From assembly GCF_900079725.1 (NCBI RefSeq), contig NZ_LT599032.1, forward strand, positions 4,646,054 through 4,710,053: a DNA stretch of 64,000 bases, written 5' to 3'. The DNA comes from an uncultured Dysgonomonas sp. GTDB taxonomy: Bacteria > Bacteroidota > Bacteroidia > Bacteroidales > Dysgonomonadaceae. Both the position numbers and the translations under genes were made by a program. Shown piece by piece: positions 54,140 to 63,417 of the stretch (its first letter is position 1; the number at the start of each line of letters is the position of its first letter). Below the pieces are notes generated by a model. The model was not told the origin of the DNA, searched no databases, and worked only from the letters and a program-made list of their open reading frames with translations.

Positions 54140-55237
54140 ATGTATATTAACGATCAACGGATAGTATTAACACTCGATGCAGGAGGAACAAACTTTGTAT
54201 TCTCAGCTGTTCAGGCATATAAGGAAGTTGGAGAGCATCTGGTTCTGCCTGCTGTTTCTGACGATTTGGATAAATGTTTGGAAGTGTTGGTGCATGGATT
54301 TGAAACGATAAAGGCAGGACTGGCAGCCGAACCTGTGGCTATAAGCTTTGCATTTCCGGGGCCTGCCGACTATAAGAATGGAATAATCGGAGACTTACCC
54401 AACTTTAACGCTTTTCGTAACGGTGTCGCATTAGGCCCGTATCTTCACAATAAATTTAAAATACCGGTATATATCAATAACGATGGAAATTTATTTGCAT
54501 ATGGTGAAGCGTTGCATGGAGCATTACCGATGGTTAATTACTGGCTGGGAAATGCCGGAAATCCAAAACGTTATTCAAACTTGTTAGGGGTAACATTAGG
54601 AACAGGGTTTGGCGCAGGAGTAGTTATAAATAAGACACTTCTTACCGGAGATAACGGATGTGGTGGCGATGTATGGATAATGAAAAACAAGAAATACCCG
54701 GAATATATAGTCGAAGAAAGTGTAAGTATACGTGCTGTCAAAAGGGTTTATCAGGAATTATCGGGGAAGGATAGCATGCATCTCAGTCCCAAAGATATAT
54801 ATGATATAGCAGAAGGAAATATCCCAGGCAATCGCGAAGCTGCTATCAGGAGTTTCGAGGAGATGGGTGAAATGATAGGTGATGTGATGACCTATGCTCT
54901 TACTATTGTAGATGGTATTCTTGTTATCGGCGGTGGACTCACAGGGGCTTCGAAATATATACTTAATGGTATAATAAAAGAATTGCAGGGAAACGTAAGG
55001 ATGTTCGGTGGAGCTTCTTTCTCAAAAACTCAGATGGATATATATAATCTGATGGATGAAGAGGACAGATGTAAGTTTTTACAAAATGAAGATATACAGG
55101 TGAAAGTTCCCGGAAGTGATGAACTGGTTTATTATAATAAATCGAAAAAGACAGGTGTAATTATATCACATATAGGGACCAGTGAAGCAGTTATGTATGG
55201 CGCTTATGCGTATGCTTTACAACAATTGGATAATTAA
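54140..55237 (+). CDS. ROK-family sugar kinase, probably mannokinase
   Basis: A 365-residue ASKHA kinase. The ATP phosphate-1 motif is LTLDAGGTNFVFSAV (11-25), the sugar-binding/catalytic region is VYINNDGNLFAYGEALHGA (Asp of NND as base), followed by GVTLGTGFGAGVVIN. The usual ROK zinc cluster C-x-C-G-x-x-G-C-x-E is missing; the region reads GDNGCGGDVWIM, so it belongs to a zinc-free ROK branch. It would phosphorylate mannose at C6, feeding the isomerase encoded two genes upstream. The start is 2 bases past the MFS stop. Other hexoses or N-acyl sugars are possible substrates. Confidence 0.88.
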   Translation: MYINDQRIVLTLDAGGTNFVFSAVQAYKEVGEHLVLPAVSDDLDKCLEVLVHGFETIKAGLAAEPVAISFAFPGPADYKNGIIGDLPNFNAFRNGVALGPYLHNKFKIPVYINNDGNLFAYGEALHGALPMVNYWLGNAGNPKRYSNLLGVTLGTGFGAGVVINKTLLTGDNGCGGDVWIMKNKKYPEYIVEESVSIRAVKRVYQELSGKDSMHLSPKDIYDIAEGNIPGNREAAIRSFEEMGEMIGDVMTYALTIVDGILVIGGGLTGASKYILNGIIKELQGNVRMFGGASFSKTQMDIYNLMDEEDRCKFLQNEDIQVKVPGSDELVYYNKSKKTGVIISHIGTSEAVMYGAYAYALQQLDN

Positions 55238-55631
55238 AATTTAAGTAAAAAGAGATAGGTTTAGGTTTCCGTTTTTTTTTAAGTATACCATGATATGTTT
55301 ATTGTCATGGTATATTTTATTTTGTCTGTATGTGTTAAATTTTTATTAAGATTTATTGTGAGTTACTTATTTGCAGTCGCGTTAGTAGCTACCGACCGGG
55401 ATTTCTTATATTCATGTAATATTAGTTTATAACAGATATTTCTTTCATCGGATTAATTATTCATACCTTTGGTCTTGTAAAATAAGTGATCCACCGCTCC
55501 TGCGCGATTGCATTGAGTGGAAGCAGAGAGAGGAGGGTGCTGAGGAATCTTCCTGAAATCTGCTAATTACTTTTAAAGTGTTAAAATTCTGCATAAATAA
55601 AAACTCTATTTATCTATACTGCAAAAACATT
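55238..55631. other. Intergenic region
   Basis: 394 bases holding the operon terminator at 55284-55314 and nothing else I can support. A GC-richer patch near 55485-55560 has no tRNA fold that I can draw. Confidence 0.55.
55284..55314 (+). terminator. Terminator of isomerase/MFS/ROK operon
   Basis: A 10-bp stem TATACCATGA/TCATGGTATA (55284-55293 with 55305-55314) with an 11-base loop, followed by TTTTATTTTG. Confidence 0.75.
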
Positions 55632-56339
55632 ATGGCGAAGTATGGAGCAGAACTGACCGAAAAGATTGTAACCCTGATTGAAGATGAGTTTTTTACCGTA
55701 TCGCAGGTATGCAAAGCGGTAAACATCAGCAGGGAGACTTTTTATAGTTGGATGAATACCAAAGACGATTTTCGTCACGAAGTGGAACAAGCGGTAGTGC
55801 GCCGTGAAGCCGAACTGATGACGATGGTTCATGCATCGTTGAAAAAGAAGCTCGAAGGTTATTACACAACGGTGGAAAAAGACATTTATGTCCCCGGTGA
55901 ACATGCAGGTGAACTTGTCTTTAAGCAAAAGATAATTACCAAAAAAGAGTGTCCACCAGATCTGAGAACAATAAAGATGTTGCTGAACAGACAGGATAAG
56001 AAGAATGTCCTCTCCCGGTCTTCGCAAGGGGAGGAGAACCCTGCTAAAGAATGCACAATGAAGTATGAAGCCGGGACTTTGGAAAAAACAGAAGCAGCAG
56101 ATAATGGTATGGAACAAAAAACAGTAGAAGAAATATTGGAAACTTGTGTCGCGGCAATCACGGAGTACCCTCCGAAAAACGAACATATGGAAAGGAATAT
56201 GAAAGTACTGACTTCTTCACAAAAAAGAAAAGCCGAACATAAAAAGAAGAAAAATATGACAACCGAAAAAATTAAAAAAAAGTGTCAGATGTGTCAGGTT
56301 TTAACAAAAACAGATACAAGTGGACAAGCAAACCAGTAG
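55632..56339 (+). CDS. Orphan HTH protein resembling phage terminase small subunit
   Basis: A 235-residue protein when started at the ATG at 55632 (MAKYGAELTEKIVTLI); an upstream in-frame ATG would add 18 atypical residues. The N-terminus holds a helix-turn-helix (VSQVCKAVNISRETFYSWMN), then a helical stretch with RREAELMTMVHASLKKKLEG and CPPDLRTIKMLLNR, the arrangement seen in phBC6A51-like terminase small subunits. The C-terminal 90 residues are low in complexity and very basic (KRKAEHKKKKNMTTEKIKKK). A GC-rich patch at 56009-56036 resembles the CCTCCC/GGGAGG repeat and may have been inserted in frame. No large terminase or other phage gene is nearby, so it is a relic or a domesticated DNA-binding protein. 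Confidence 0.65.
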   Translation: MAKYGAELTEKIVTLIEDEFFTVSQVCKAVNISRETFYSWMNTKDDFRHEVEQAVVRREAELMTMVHASLKKKLEGYYTTVEKDIYVPGEHAGELVFKQKIITKKECPPDLRTIKMLLNRQDKKNVLSRSSQGEENPAKECTMKYEAGTLEKTEAADNGMEQKTVEEILETCVAAITEYPPKNEHMERNMKVLTSSQKRKAEHKKKKNMTTEKIKKKCQMCQVLTKTDTSGQANQ

Positions 56340-56469
56340 ACAAGTTTTAATCTTGTATCTCGTTTACTTGTCAACTGATCGCTGTTTTCTGCTTCCTGCT
56401 AAAAATGAAAATTTAACAGATAATTCTAAATTGTTCGTCGGGAAATAAAATTAATTCATCGATTTATCG

Positions 56470-56500
56470 TTGTGTATAGGTGATTGAAGAGGTAATTTTG
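56470..56500 (+). promoter_or_regulatory. Promoter of TonB receptor/DUF4249 operon
   Basis: TTGT (56470-56473) and TAATTTTG (56493-56500), 19 bases apart, fit the -33/-7 pattern with one mismatch in the -33. The -7 box ends 42 bases before the start codon. Confidence 0.5.
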
Positions 56501-56542
56501 ACCTATGAGTAATTTAGGTACTAATATTAAACTAATTAACGT

Positions 56543-58891
56543 ATGACATTACATTTTAACTCAACCCAAAGAGGGCGGTTTGTTTTTTTCTTTGGGCTGA
56601 TTTTCTTCTTTTTATTTTCAAATTTTACAAATGCCCAGACTTATAAAATAAAAGGAGTAGTTTACGATTCGCAGACAAAAGAATCGTTGATCGGAGTTCC
56701 CATAATAGTGAAGGATAATCAGGGCAGGGGTGTTGCTTCCGACGAAAAAGGAGATTATATCTTAACACTACCTAAAGGGAATTATACTCTACAAATAGAG
56801 TACATAGGTTACGAAAAAAAGGAAATTGAGATTTCTCTCTCTAAAGATATGCGTCAGGAAATAGAACTTAAGCAATCTGCTATCGGATTAAAAGAGATAG
56901 TTGTTTCGGGTGAACGTGCCGACGCCAATGTTTCATCACCGCAGACAGGGGTAGAGCGGCTCGAGATAGAGAAAATAAATAAATTGCCTGTACTATTGGG
57001 GGAACGCGACATTATTAAAACGATCCAGCTTACACCCGGTGTACAGGGTGCAGGAGAAGGAAGCTCAGGCTTTTATGTACGGGGAGGTAGCGCCGACCAG
57101 AATATGATACTGTTGGATAATGTACCTTTATATAATGCATCGCATTTGATGGGGTTCTTTTCTACCTTCAATTCAGATGTGCTTCGTGATGTAACCTTAT
57201 ACAAAGGTTCTATGCCATCTCCTTATGGGGAGCGTTTGGCTTCGGTACTCGATGTGCAGCAACGTAACGGCGACAATCAGGATTACCATGTATCCGGAGG
57301 CATCGGGCTTATTTCATCCAAGCTGAATGTTGAAGGCCCCATTCAAAAAGGTAAGTCGTCGTTCCTCATTGGAGCCAGACGTACCTATGCCGATGCTATG
57401 GCACGTTTGTCAGGTGCTAAAGACGCACAAAACGCTTATCTCTATTTTTATGACCTGAATGCCAAAGTGCATTTTAGTTTATCGGACAAAGACCAGCTCA
57501 CTTTTTCCGGATATCTGGGGAGGGATAAAATGGTGTTGAAAGATGCTGCTGAAATCAATTGGGGCAATATGTTCGGTAATCTGAAATGGAACAGGGTTAT
57601 CAATAACAAATGGAACTCCAGTACATCCGTGTTTTACAACCAGTATAACTACTATTTCGGAATGGAAATAGGAATGGATATGAATGGTAGAGCTAAGATA
57701 AAAGATTACGGAGTAAGGCAAGAGTTTATTTTTCAGCCAAATAAAAATAGTCTGTGGAAAATGGGGTTAAGTTCAACCTATCATGATATAGGTCCCGGCG
57801 ATTATGAACTGAATGCCGAGCAAGATAATTCATTGAACCTGCTTCACCGTTATTCTTCCGAAAATGCAATATATGCCTCTAATGAAATAAAACTCTCAGA
57901 TAAACTGGAGGTTATCTATGGTCTGCGTTTATCTGCATTTATGGCGTTGGGTAAAGGTGAATTTTATAATCTGGATGAAGAGAATAATGTGACCGACAGT
58001 GTGTGGTATAAAGGAGGTAAAGTAGTGAAAACTTACGTGAATCTCGAACCTCGCTTATCAGCAGCTTATAAACTCAATAAAGTATCTTCTGTTAAGGCTG
58101 CTTATGCACGTACAGTGCAGAATATGCATTTGTTGACATATGCCGCACAAGGTACACCGTTCGACCGTTGGACATCGAGTTCGAATAATATTAAACCTCA
58201 GATTGCCGACCAGGTTTCTATTGGTTATTTCCGAAATTTTTCCAATAATATGTTTGAATTCAGCGTAGAGACTTATTATAAAGATATGCGGAATCAGATA
58301 GATTATAAGGATAACGCTAACTTTCAGACATACAATGCAGTGGAAACTGAATTGCTGTATGGGAAAGGCCGTGCCTATGGCCTCGAACTGATGTTTAAGA
58401 AAAGGTTGGGACGACTTACCGGATGGGTTGGTTATACGCTATCCAAATCGGAAAAAAAGATCGACGGAATAAATGATGGCGAATGGTATAATGCTTATCA
58501 GGACAGAACGCATGACCTCTCTATTGTGGGAGTTTACGAGCTGAACCGCAAGTGGACGTTGTCTGCCGCGTGGGTATATTATACAGGTAATGCTATTACT
58601 TACCCGAGTGGTAAATATCAGATAAATGGGAAAGATGTAATGTATTACGCCGAACGAAACGGTTACCGTATGCCGGATTATCACCGTCTGGACCTGGGTG
58701 CTACCTGCCTGCTGAAAAAGACTTCGAAATTCGAATCTGAGTTGGCGTTCAGCCTTTATAACGCTTATGGTAGAGAAAATGCTTATATGATTCGTTTCCG
58801 TACTAATAATGATGATACAAGCAAGACATCGGCTTATCAGTATTCGTTATTCAGGTTCGTTCCTTCAATTACATGGAATTTTAAGTTTTAA
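56543..58891 (+). CDS. TonB-dependent receptor (non-SusC type)
   Basis: A 782-residue outer-membrane receptor. After a signal peptide (about 1-32, FSNFTNAQ) comes a CarboxypepD_reg-like domain (YKIKGVVYDSQTKESLIGVP, about 33-115). The plug follows, with KLPVLLGERDIIKTIQL and GFYVRGGSADQNMILLDNVP, and then a beta barrel ending in RFVPSITWNFKF. It lacks the SusC N-terminal signature and has no SusD partner; it pairs instead with a DUF4249 lipoprotein 19 bases downstream. This receptor type with DUF4249 is common in Bacteroidetes and may import a metal chelate, vitamin or peptide; the ligand is unknown. Confidence 0.92.
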   Translation: MTLHFNSTQRGRFVFFFGLIFFFLFSNFTNAQTYKIKGVVYDSQTKESLIGVPIIVKDNQGRGVASDEKGDYILTLPKGNYTLQIEYIGYEKKEIEISLSKDMRQEIELKQSAIGLKEIVVSGERADANVSSPQTGVERLEIEKINKLPVLLGERDIIKTIQLTPGVQGAGEGSSGFYVRGGSADQNMILLDNVPLYNASHLMGFFSTFNSDVLRDVTLYKGSMPSPYGERLASVLDVQQRNGDNQDYHVSGGIGLISSKLNVEGPIQKGKSSFLIGARRTYADAMARLSGAKDAQNAYLYFYDLNAKVHFSLSDKDQLTFSGYLGRDKMVLKDAAEINWGNMFGNLKWNRVINNKWNSSTSVFYNQYNYYFGMEIGMDMNGRAKIKDYGVRQEFIFQPNKNSLWKMGLSSTYHDIGPGDYELNAEQDNSLNLLHRYSSENAIYASNEIKLSDKLEVIYGLRLSAFMALGKGEFYNLDEENNVTDSVWYKGGKVVKTYVNLEPRLSAAYKLNKVSSVKAAYARTVQNMHLLTYAAQGTPFDRWTSSSNNIKPQIADQVSIGYFRNFSNNMFEFSVETYYKDMRNQIDYKDNANFQTYNAVETELLYGKGRAYGLELMFKKRLGRLTGWVGYTLSKSEKKIDGINDGEWYNAYQDRTHDLSIVGVYELNRKWTLSAAWVYYTGNAITYPSGKYQINGKDVMYYAERNGYRMPDYHRLDLGATCLLKKTSKFESELAFSLYNAYGRENAYMIRFRTNNDDTSKTSAYQYSLFRFVPSITWNFKF

Positions 58892-58910
58892 CTCCAATTA
58901 ATAAGATATT

Positions 58911-59720
58911 ATGACCAATATATTCAAAATATGTAAATTGACGGCTGCAATAGTATTATTAATCTTTACAGCCTATTCCTGCGAGAAAGAAATTGATGTA
59001 GATCTCCGTACGGTTCCTCCGCGTATAGTAATTGAAGGGATGGTTCCGCAAAATACCTTGGCAATGGTACGTGTAAGCCAAACATTGGATTTTAGCGATA
59101 ATAGCGGTTATCCGTTTCTGAAAGGCGCCATTGTCAAAATATCGGACGATGCCGGAAATTCCGAAGTACTGGAGCAGGATAATACCGGATGGTATGTAGC
59201 TCAAGAACTGAAAGGTGAAGAGGGGCGGACATACAGTTTATCTGTAAACTATGAAGGGAAGGAATATACGGCTACATCGAGGATGCCGAAACAGGTGAAA
59301 ATCGATTCGCTTACGATAACTAAGATTTTAGCTATGGACTATGGCTTACCGGTGGTGCATTTTACAGATCCTGTTGGCAAAGAGAACGAGTATTATCGTT
59401 GCTTGGTTTACATAAATGGTAAACAACGGGCAGATGTAGGGGAGATTGTGATAGACACTGAAAATTCCGATGGTAGCGATATGCACATGCCGCTTACAGT
59501 ACTTTCGTCGAATGACGATGTTGATCCTATCCAACAGAATGACGAGTTGTTGATCGAATTTCAGAGTGTAGATAAACCGTCGCATACTTTTTACGAAAAT
59601 CTGAGCCAGGCTGAGAATTCTCTGAACAATCCGACAACGAATATCAAAGGAGGCGCTTTAGGTATCTTCAGCGCATACTCTTATGATCGGATGTCTATCA
59701 TTGCAAAATGGGAAGAATAA
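58911..59720 (+). CDS. DUF4249-family lipoprotein
   Basis: A 269-residue lipoprotein (lipobox TAYSC, Cys24). The sequence after the cysteine (EKEIDVDLRTVPPRIVIEGMV) and the beta-rich body (VRVSQTLDFSD, GAIVKISDDAGNSEVLEQDN, YSLSVNYEGKEYTATSRMPK) match the DUF4249 pattern. It is the partner of the upstream TonB-dependent receptor and probably sits on the outer membrane as its ligand-binding or accessory component. No enzymatic motif is visible. Confidence 0.88.
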   Translation: MTNIFKICKLTAAIVLLIFTAYSCEKEIDVDLRTVPPRIVIEGMVPQNTLAMVRVSQTLDFSDNSGYPFLKGAIVKISDDAGNSEVLEQDNTGWYVAQELKGEEGRTYSLSVNYEGKEYTATSRMPKQVKIDSLTITKILAMDYGLPVVHFTDPVGKENEYYRCLVYINGKQRADVGEIVIDTENSDGSDMHMPLTVLSSNDDVDPIQQNDELLIEFQSVDKPSHTFYENLSQAENSLNNPTTNIKGGALGIFSAYSYDRMSIIAKWEE

Positions 59721-59763
59721 TAAATCAGACATGATCTGATAAGAGAACAGTTTTAAAAAATAT

Positions 59764-59799
59764 ATATTGCCGGTGGTTTTAGAGGATCACTGGCAATAT
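59764..59799. terminator. Stem-loop downstream of DUF4249 gene
   Basis: A 12-bp stem ATATTGCCGGTG with CACTGGCAATAT (one G-T pair), 43 bases after the DUF4249 stop and 19 bases before the nitroreductase start. No T-run follows on the plus strand, so it may be an attenuating or processing hairpin. Confidence 0.5.
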
Positions 59800-59818
59800 T
59801 AATTCAATATAAATAAAT

Positions 59819-60415
59819 ATGAAAAGTAAATTTATATTACTCGGTACATTTATTACAATTATGCTATTTTCAGGTTGTAACGGATCGGATAATGGCACAA
59901 TATCAAAGAAGGAAACGGTGCTTTCGGTTATACATGGAAGAAAGAGTGTCCGAAGTTTTATAAAGGACAGGCCTGTATCGGATGAAGATGCTAAAGCTCT
60001 GGTAAGGGCCGGAATGGCTGCCCCTTCGGGTAAAGATACCCGTCCGTGGGAGTTTATCATTATAAACAACAGAGATATTTTGGACAAGTTGGCAGAGGAG
60101 CTACCTACAGCTAAAATGCTTTCTCAGGTTCCTATGGCTATTGTAGTTTGTGGCGATACTACAAAATCCTCTTACTGGTATCTGGATTGTTCTGCAGCTA
60201 CTCAAAATATCTTATTAACGGCCGAAGCATTAGACTTAGGTGCAGTGTGGACTGCTGCTTATCCTTACCCGGACCGCATGGGGACAGTAAGCAAAAATAT
60301 AAGCTTGCCTTCTCATATATTACCATTAGTGGTCATCCCGGTAGGTTATCCGATGGGACCACAAAGTGTGAAGGACAAGTATGATGATAAAAAGATACAT
60401 ATGAATAAATGGTAA
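59819..60415 (+). CDS. Nitroreductase-family lipoprotein
   Basis: A 198-residue FMN-type nitroreductase with an N-terminal lipoprotein signal (MKSKFILLGT..., lipobox LFSGC, Cys20). The FMN-binding opening HGRKSVRSFIKDRPV (about 40-54), the substrate/flavin loop AGMAAPSGKDTRPWEF (about 64-79) and SAATQNILLTAEALDLGAVW (about 123-142) are all as in cytosolic nitroreductases, so the flavin site looks intact. Export to the envelope is unexpected for a flavin enzyme that takes electrons from NAD(P)H; the electron source outside the cytoplasm is unknown. It is followed by a strong terminator. Confidence 0.87.
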   Translation: MKSKFILLGTFITIMLFSGCNGSDNGTISKKETVLSVIHGRKSVRSFIKDRPVSDEDAKALVRAGMAAPSGKDTRPWEFIIINNRDILDKLAEELPTAKMLSQVPMAIVVCGDTTKSSYWYLDCSAATQNILLTAEALDLGAVWTAAYPYPDRMGTVSKNISLPSHILPLVVIPVGYPMGPQSVKDKYDDKKIHMNKW

Positions 60416-60422
60416 TTATATA

Positions 60423-60457
60423 AAAAACTCTCTAAGTGTTTAACTTAGAGAGTTTTT
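60423..60457. terminator. Bidirectional terminator
   Basis: A 15-bp stem, AAAAACTCTCTAAGT with ACTTAGAGAGTTTTT, around a 5-base loop, 8 bases after the nitroreductase stop. A-run and T-run flanks suit the convergent minus-strand gene too. Confidence 0.92.
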
Positions 60458-60492
60458 ATTTTTGGATTTTCTGTCGTCTTCAACAACCAGAC

Positions 60493-62772
60493 CTAAATAG
60501 CAGCGTCAGCTTCTATCTTATCCAACTTAGGTTTTAATTTATATATATTTATCAGGCTTTTGGTTTCCATATCCCGTGGTGCTCTGTATATTTTAGAATT
60601 ATCCAGTTCACAGGCTTTTAATAAGTATTCTACAGCTAGTTCTTTTTTATTCAAACGGAAACAAACGATAGCTAAAAGGTAGTTTACATTGGCTGTCTGT
60701 TCCAACTGTATCAGCAGATTATAGGCCCGGTCGTTATATCCCATGCTGGTAAAACACAATGCTGTATTGTAATCCGGATAATTGGCTAATATTTCCAGAG
60801 CGTCCCAGTATTGACGGTTTTTCAGTAAGCGTAAGCCTTCATAATATTCGCTTCGGAATTCACTTTGTATAGAATCAGTTGCTTCCATTCCCGGACGGCT
60901 CATATTGAATGCCAGTTCTATTTTATGCAGTTTCGGATAAATGGAATCGCGTATGATTCTATAATCTTCTTTATACAGTTTTTTGATTTCCTCTTCACAG
61001 GCATCCGGGAATGTCGCATTCGAGATCATATGCAATATTTCGCCTTTGTGTTCAATATCATCTCTTTTCTGGAGCAGTCTTACCAGCCCGTTCCAATCTT
61101 CGCCTATATACCGTATTTTGAAAATATTTTCCACATCTATGCTGCCTCCATATGTTTTGTTCAGATGGTCTTTGATTGCTTCCACACGTTGTTTACTCAG
61201 GTATGCATTGTTGTCGAAAGATCCGTCAAGAGCAGTAGAGGCGGTCATTACCACACTATCCATGTCCAACCCTTTCTCCTTTGTGAAAACATTATAAGTA
61301 CTCATAAGTGTATCAATTTGCATCCTGTTATTTTCATGGCGTACATTGAATACAGCTTTGCCCGTTGCGAATTTTGGATAAATAGTCAAAAGACTATACA
61401 TATTACGATACAATTTGGTCTTCTTTATCGTTAGTGTCGTATCTATTAGTTGGTCTATAGATGATATCAGGTATGTGAGCGTATCCATTCTCGGGAAAGT
61501 ATATCCACTCTCGTCTATTGCCCTGGCATGTCCTTTCATTGTAATACGGATCTTCTTCAATCCGGCAGTGACAGGATATTCGTGATTATAGAGATATATA
61601 AAATCTGAACCGGTATCAGCTATACTATCCAATTTGACATCCTTGCGGATTTCATATGGTACCAGTTCTCTGAATTTATAGTTCTTGAGACTGTCTTTCA
61701 TCTCGTTCTCTATAATTTTGTTATAGAAATAACGGTGCTTTGATATATCGACAGAATCTCTTTCGCTCACCGAATGACTTTTGATATCTTCCACTGTATG
61801 ACCTTCTGCATGCACTTCTTTAAATTTCCGGGGTACTGATTTTTCTTTGATTTCCCGTTTTAATCTGTATTGAGGCAATAATCCGGCCCGTTTTTCAAAT
61901 TTTTTATTGTAGTTCGCACTTATACCTGTCGTATCTTTATCTGTAGCCAGATTTTTTACTTTAAGGAATTCTGCTTCTCTCTGATATTTGTGCCATAGGG
62001 CAAGACGGTTAGCTTCTTGCTTGACATTGAATGTCATATAACGGCTTTCCAGCATCTTTTTCCATTTCTGATAATCCATCATGTCGTTCCATTCAGATTT
62101 ATATAGGCCGAGATAGAGGCTCTGGCGGTCATATATATCTTTGGCTATGCCTTGCTTGTCAAGAAATACACTGTCATAATCTTTTTTGTCGACTATAGAT
62201 GCCAGATATTCGTCATAGGCATCATAGCCACTCTGTTGTTTATTATAAAAATCCTCACCTTTTATTATTAAATCCTTTAATGGTACTACAGAATCGTTGT
62301 GTAATAGTTGGGGGCTAAGGGTTATGCTCCAGTTCGATGAAATTAATTCTTTAGGTACCCGTACCAGGAAATTGACCGATACCCGTCCATCGCGTTCGGG
62401 TGTGAAGCTTGAACGCGAAGTTACTACTACCTCATTTAACCGGTAGACAGTATTTGCATCTAACTTGTTAGCAGTGTTATACGTTGCTTCATTGCTCGCC
62501 TTATCTTCCTTATTTGTATAATTAACTACCTCGGAGAGCATGCCACCTGAAGAGAAAGAGTCACCTATTTCGTCTCCCGGCGGTAATTCCAACTTCACAT
62601 TTTTATATTGCATGTAAAGTGCTTCTGTCATTATTTTATCCGAACGGCACGACATTACAGCCAGCGAAATCGAACTTATAGTCAATATGCTGTAAGCTAA
62701 AGATTTTAGTGGTTTTATAACATTTGTCGCGTTCTTTTTTCCTTCAATGTTTTTATAATCTTCTCTTTTCAT
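60493..62772 (-). CDS. Large OmpA-like/TPR lipoprotein of unknown function
   Basis: A 759-residue envelope protein. A long basic lead is followed by a hydrophobic stretch and lipobox AVMSC (Cys42). Residues about 105-175 form a beta domain with the pattern LNEVVVTSR...VNFLVRVPKELI, similar to DUF3868 N-domains. A charged helical middle follows (about 185-400), then a degenerate OmpA-like peptidoglycan-binding domain (about 463-560, FATGKAVFNV...NNAYLSKQRVEAIKDHL) and a C-terminal TPR-like part (about 655-745). OmpA and DUF3868-type proteins next to DUF3575 are known from Bacteroides fimbrial accessory clusters. It lies 12 bases downstream of the DUF3575 gene and they form one unit. Confidence 0.75.
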   Translation of the reverse strand: MKREDYKNIEGKKNATNVIKPLKSLAYSILTISSISLAVMSCRSDKIMTEALYMQYKNVKLELPPGDEIGDSFSSGGMLSEVVNYTNKEDKASNEATYNTANKLDANTVYRLNEVVVTSRSSFTPERDGRVSVNFLVRVPKELISSNWSITLSPQLLHNDSVVPLKDLIIKGEDFYNKQQSGYDAYDEYLASIVDKKDYDSVFLDKQGIAKDIYDRQSLYLGLYKSEWNDMMDYQKWKKMLESRYMTFNVKQEANRLALWHKYQREAEFLKVKNLATDKDTTGISANYNKKFEKRAGLLPQYRLKREIKEKSVPRKFKEVHAEGHTVEDIKSHSVSERDSVDISKHRYFYNKIIENEMKDSLKNYKFRELVPYEIRKDVKLDSIADTGSDFIYLYNHEYPVTAGLKKIRITMKGHARAIDESGYTFPRMDTLTYLISSIDQLIDTTLTIKKTKLYRNMYSLLTIYPKFATGKAVFNVRHENNRMQIDTLMSTYNVFTKEKGLDMDSVVMTASTALDGSFDNNAYLSKQRVEAIKDHLNKTYGGSIDVENIFKIRYIGEDWNGLVRLLQKRDDIEHKGEILHMISNATFPDACEEEIKKLYKEDYRIIRDSIYPKLHKIELAFNMSRPGMEATDSIQSEFRSEYYEGLRLLKNRQYWDALEILANYPDYNTALCFTSMGYNDRAYNLLIQLEQTANVNYLLAIVCFRLNKKELAVEYLLKACELDNSKIYRAPRDMETKSLINIYKLKPKLDKIEADAAI

Positions 62773-62784
62773 AAATCCTTTATA

Positions 62785-63360
62785 TCAGAATAAATAAACC
62801 AAACTTATCGCAGCCTTATTCGGGGACAGAAAGAATCCTGACCCTTCGTCTATTTTCTCCCCGCATTTTATACAAGGATATTTATCGTAATTGGAATATA
62901 CACCCCCTATACCTAATTCGAACTCCAGATTCCATTGCCTTCGTATGGGTTTTGAAAAACCAAATGAGACTCCTCCTCCGTAGCCCATCCCGTCGTAGCG
63001 GTAATCGCTTCCGAATAATCCGCCGACATTATACCTGCTGATGATTGCGTTGAATCCTATAAAATAACTGTAACTGTAAGTTTCATTGAACCAGTAGCGT
63101 GTACCCGGCAGGAATGTCAGGTTTTTCATCTTTTTATTGTCTGGAAATGTCCATGGATTATATTGTACATGTAAATGTAGAGTCCATTGGTTACTCACAA
63201 CGGCCGAACCTTCAATATTCAGTGTCGTGGTAGCTAGGCCCAGCATATCTGTTTTAACCGAATAAAATTGGGCACTTGCTTTGTTTATTGTGCCGAGTAA
63301 CAATATCGACCCAAACAACACGATCTTTAAACTTCGTGTATTTAACAACCTCTTTATCAT
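62785..63360 (-). CDS. DUF3575-family outer-membrane protein
   Basis: A 191-residue exported protein (signal peptide about 1-30, GTINKASAQ). The DUF3575 pattern is present: FYSVKTDMLGLATTTLNIEG, WTLHLHVQYNPWTF, TRYWFNETYSYSYFIGF and a small beta-barrel-like C-terminus AAISLVYLF. A local Cys pair CIKCG (near 162) is embedded in an insert loop. Family members are found with OmpA-like and fimbria-associated genes; the function is not established. It is the first gene of a two-gene unit. Confidence 0.88.
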   Translation of the reverse strand: MIKRLLNTRSLKIVLFGSILLLGTINKASAQFYSVKTDMLGLATTTLNIEGSAVVSNQWTLHLHVQYNPWTFPDNKKMKNLTFLPGTRYWFNETYSYSYFIGFNAIISRYNVGGLFGSDYRYDGMGYGGGVSFGFSKPIRRQWNLEFELGIGGVYSNYDKYPCIKCGEKIDEGSGFFLSPNKAAISLVYLF

Positions 63361-63417
63361 TTTTATCTCTTATATTTTTGGTTTTCCTTACATTTACGGA
63401 TATTTACCTTTAGTCAA

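Noticed and set aside
55485-55560. GC-richer patch as a tRNA or small RNA
   Set aside because: No cloverleaf or clear promoter/terminator pair could be drawn by eye.
55632-56339. Active prophage
   Set aside because: Only one phage-like protein is present; no integrase, capsid, portal or large terminase gene lies in the window.
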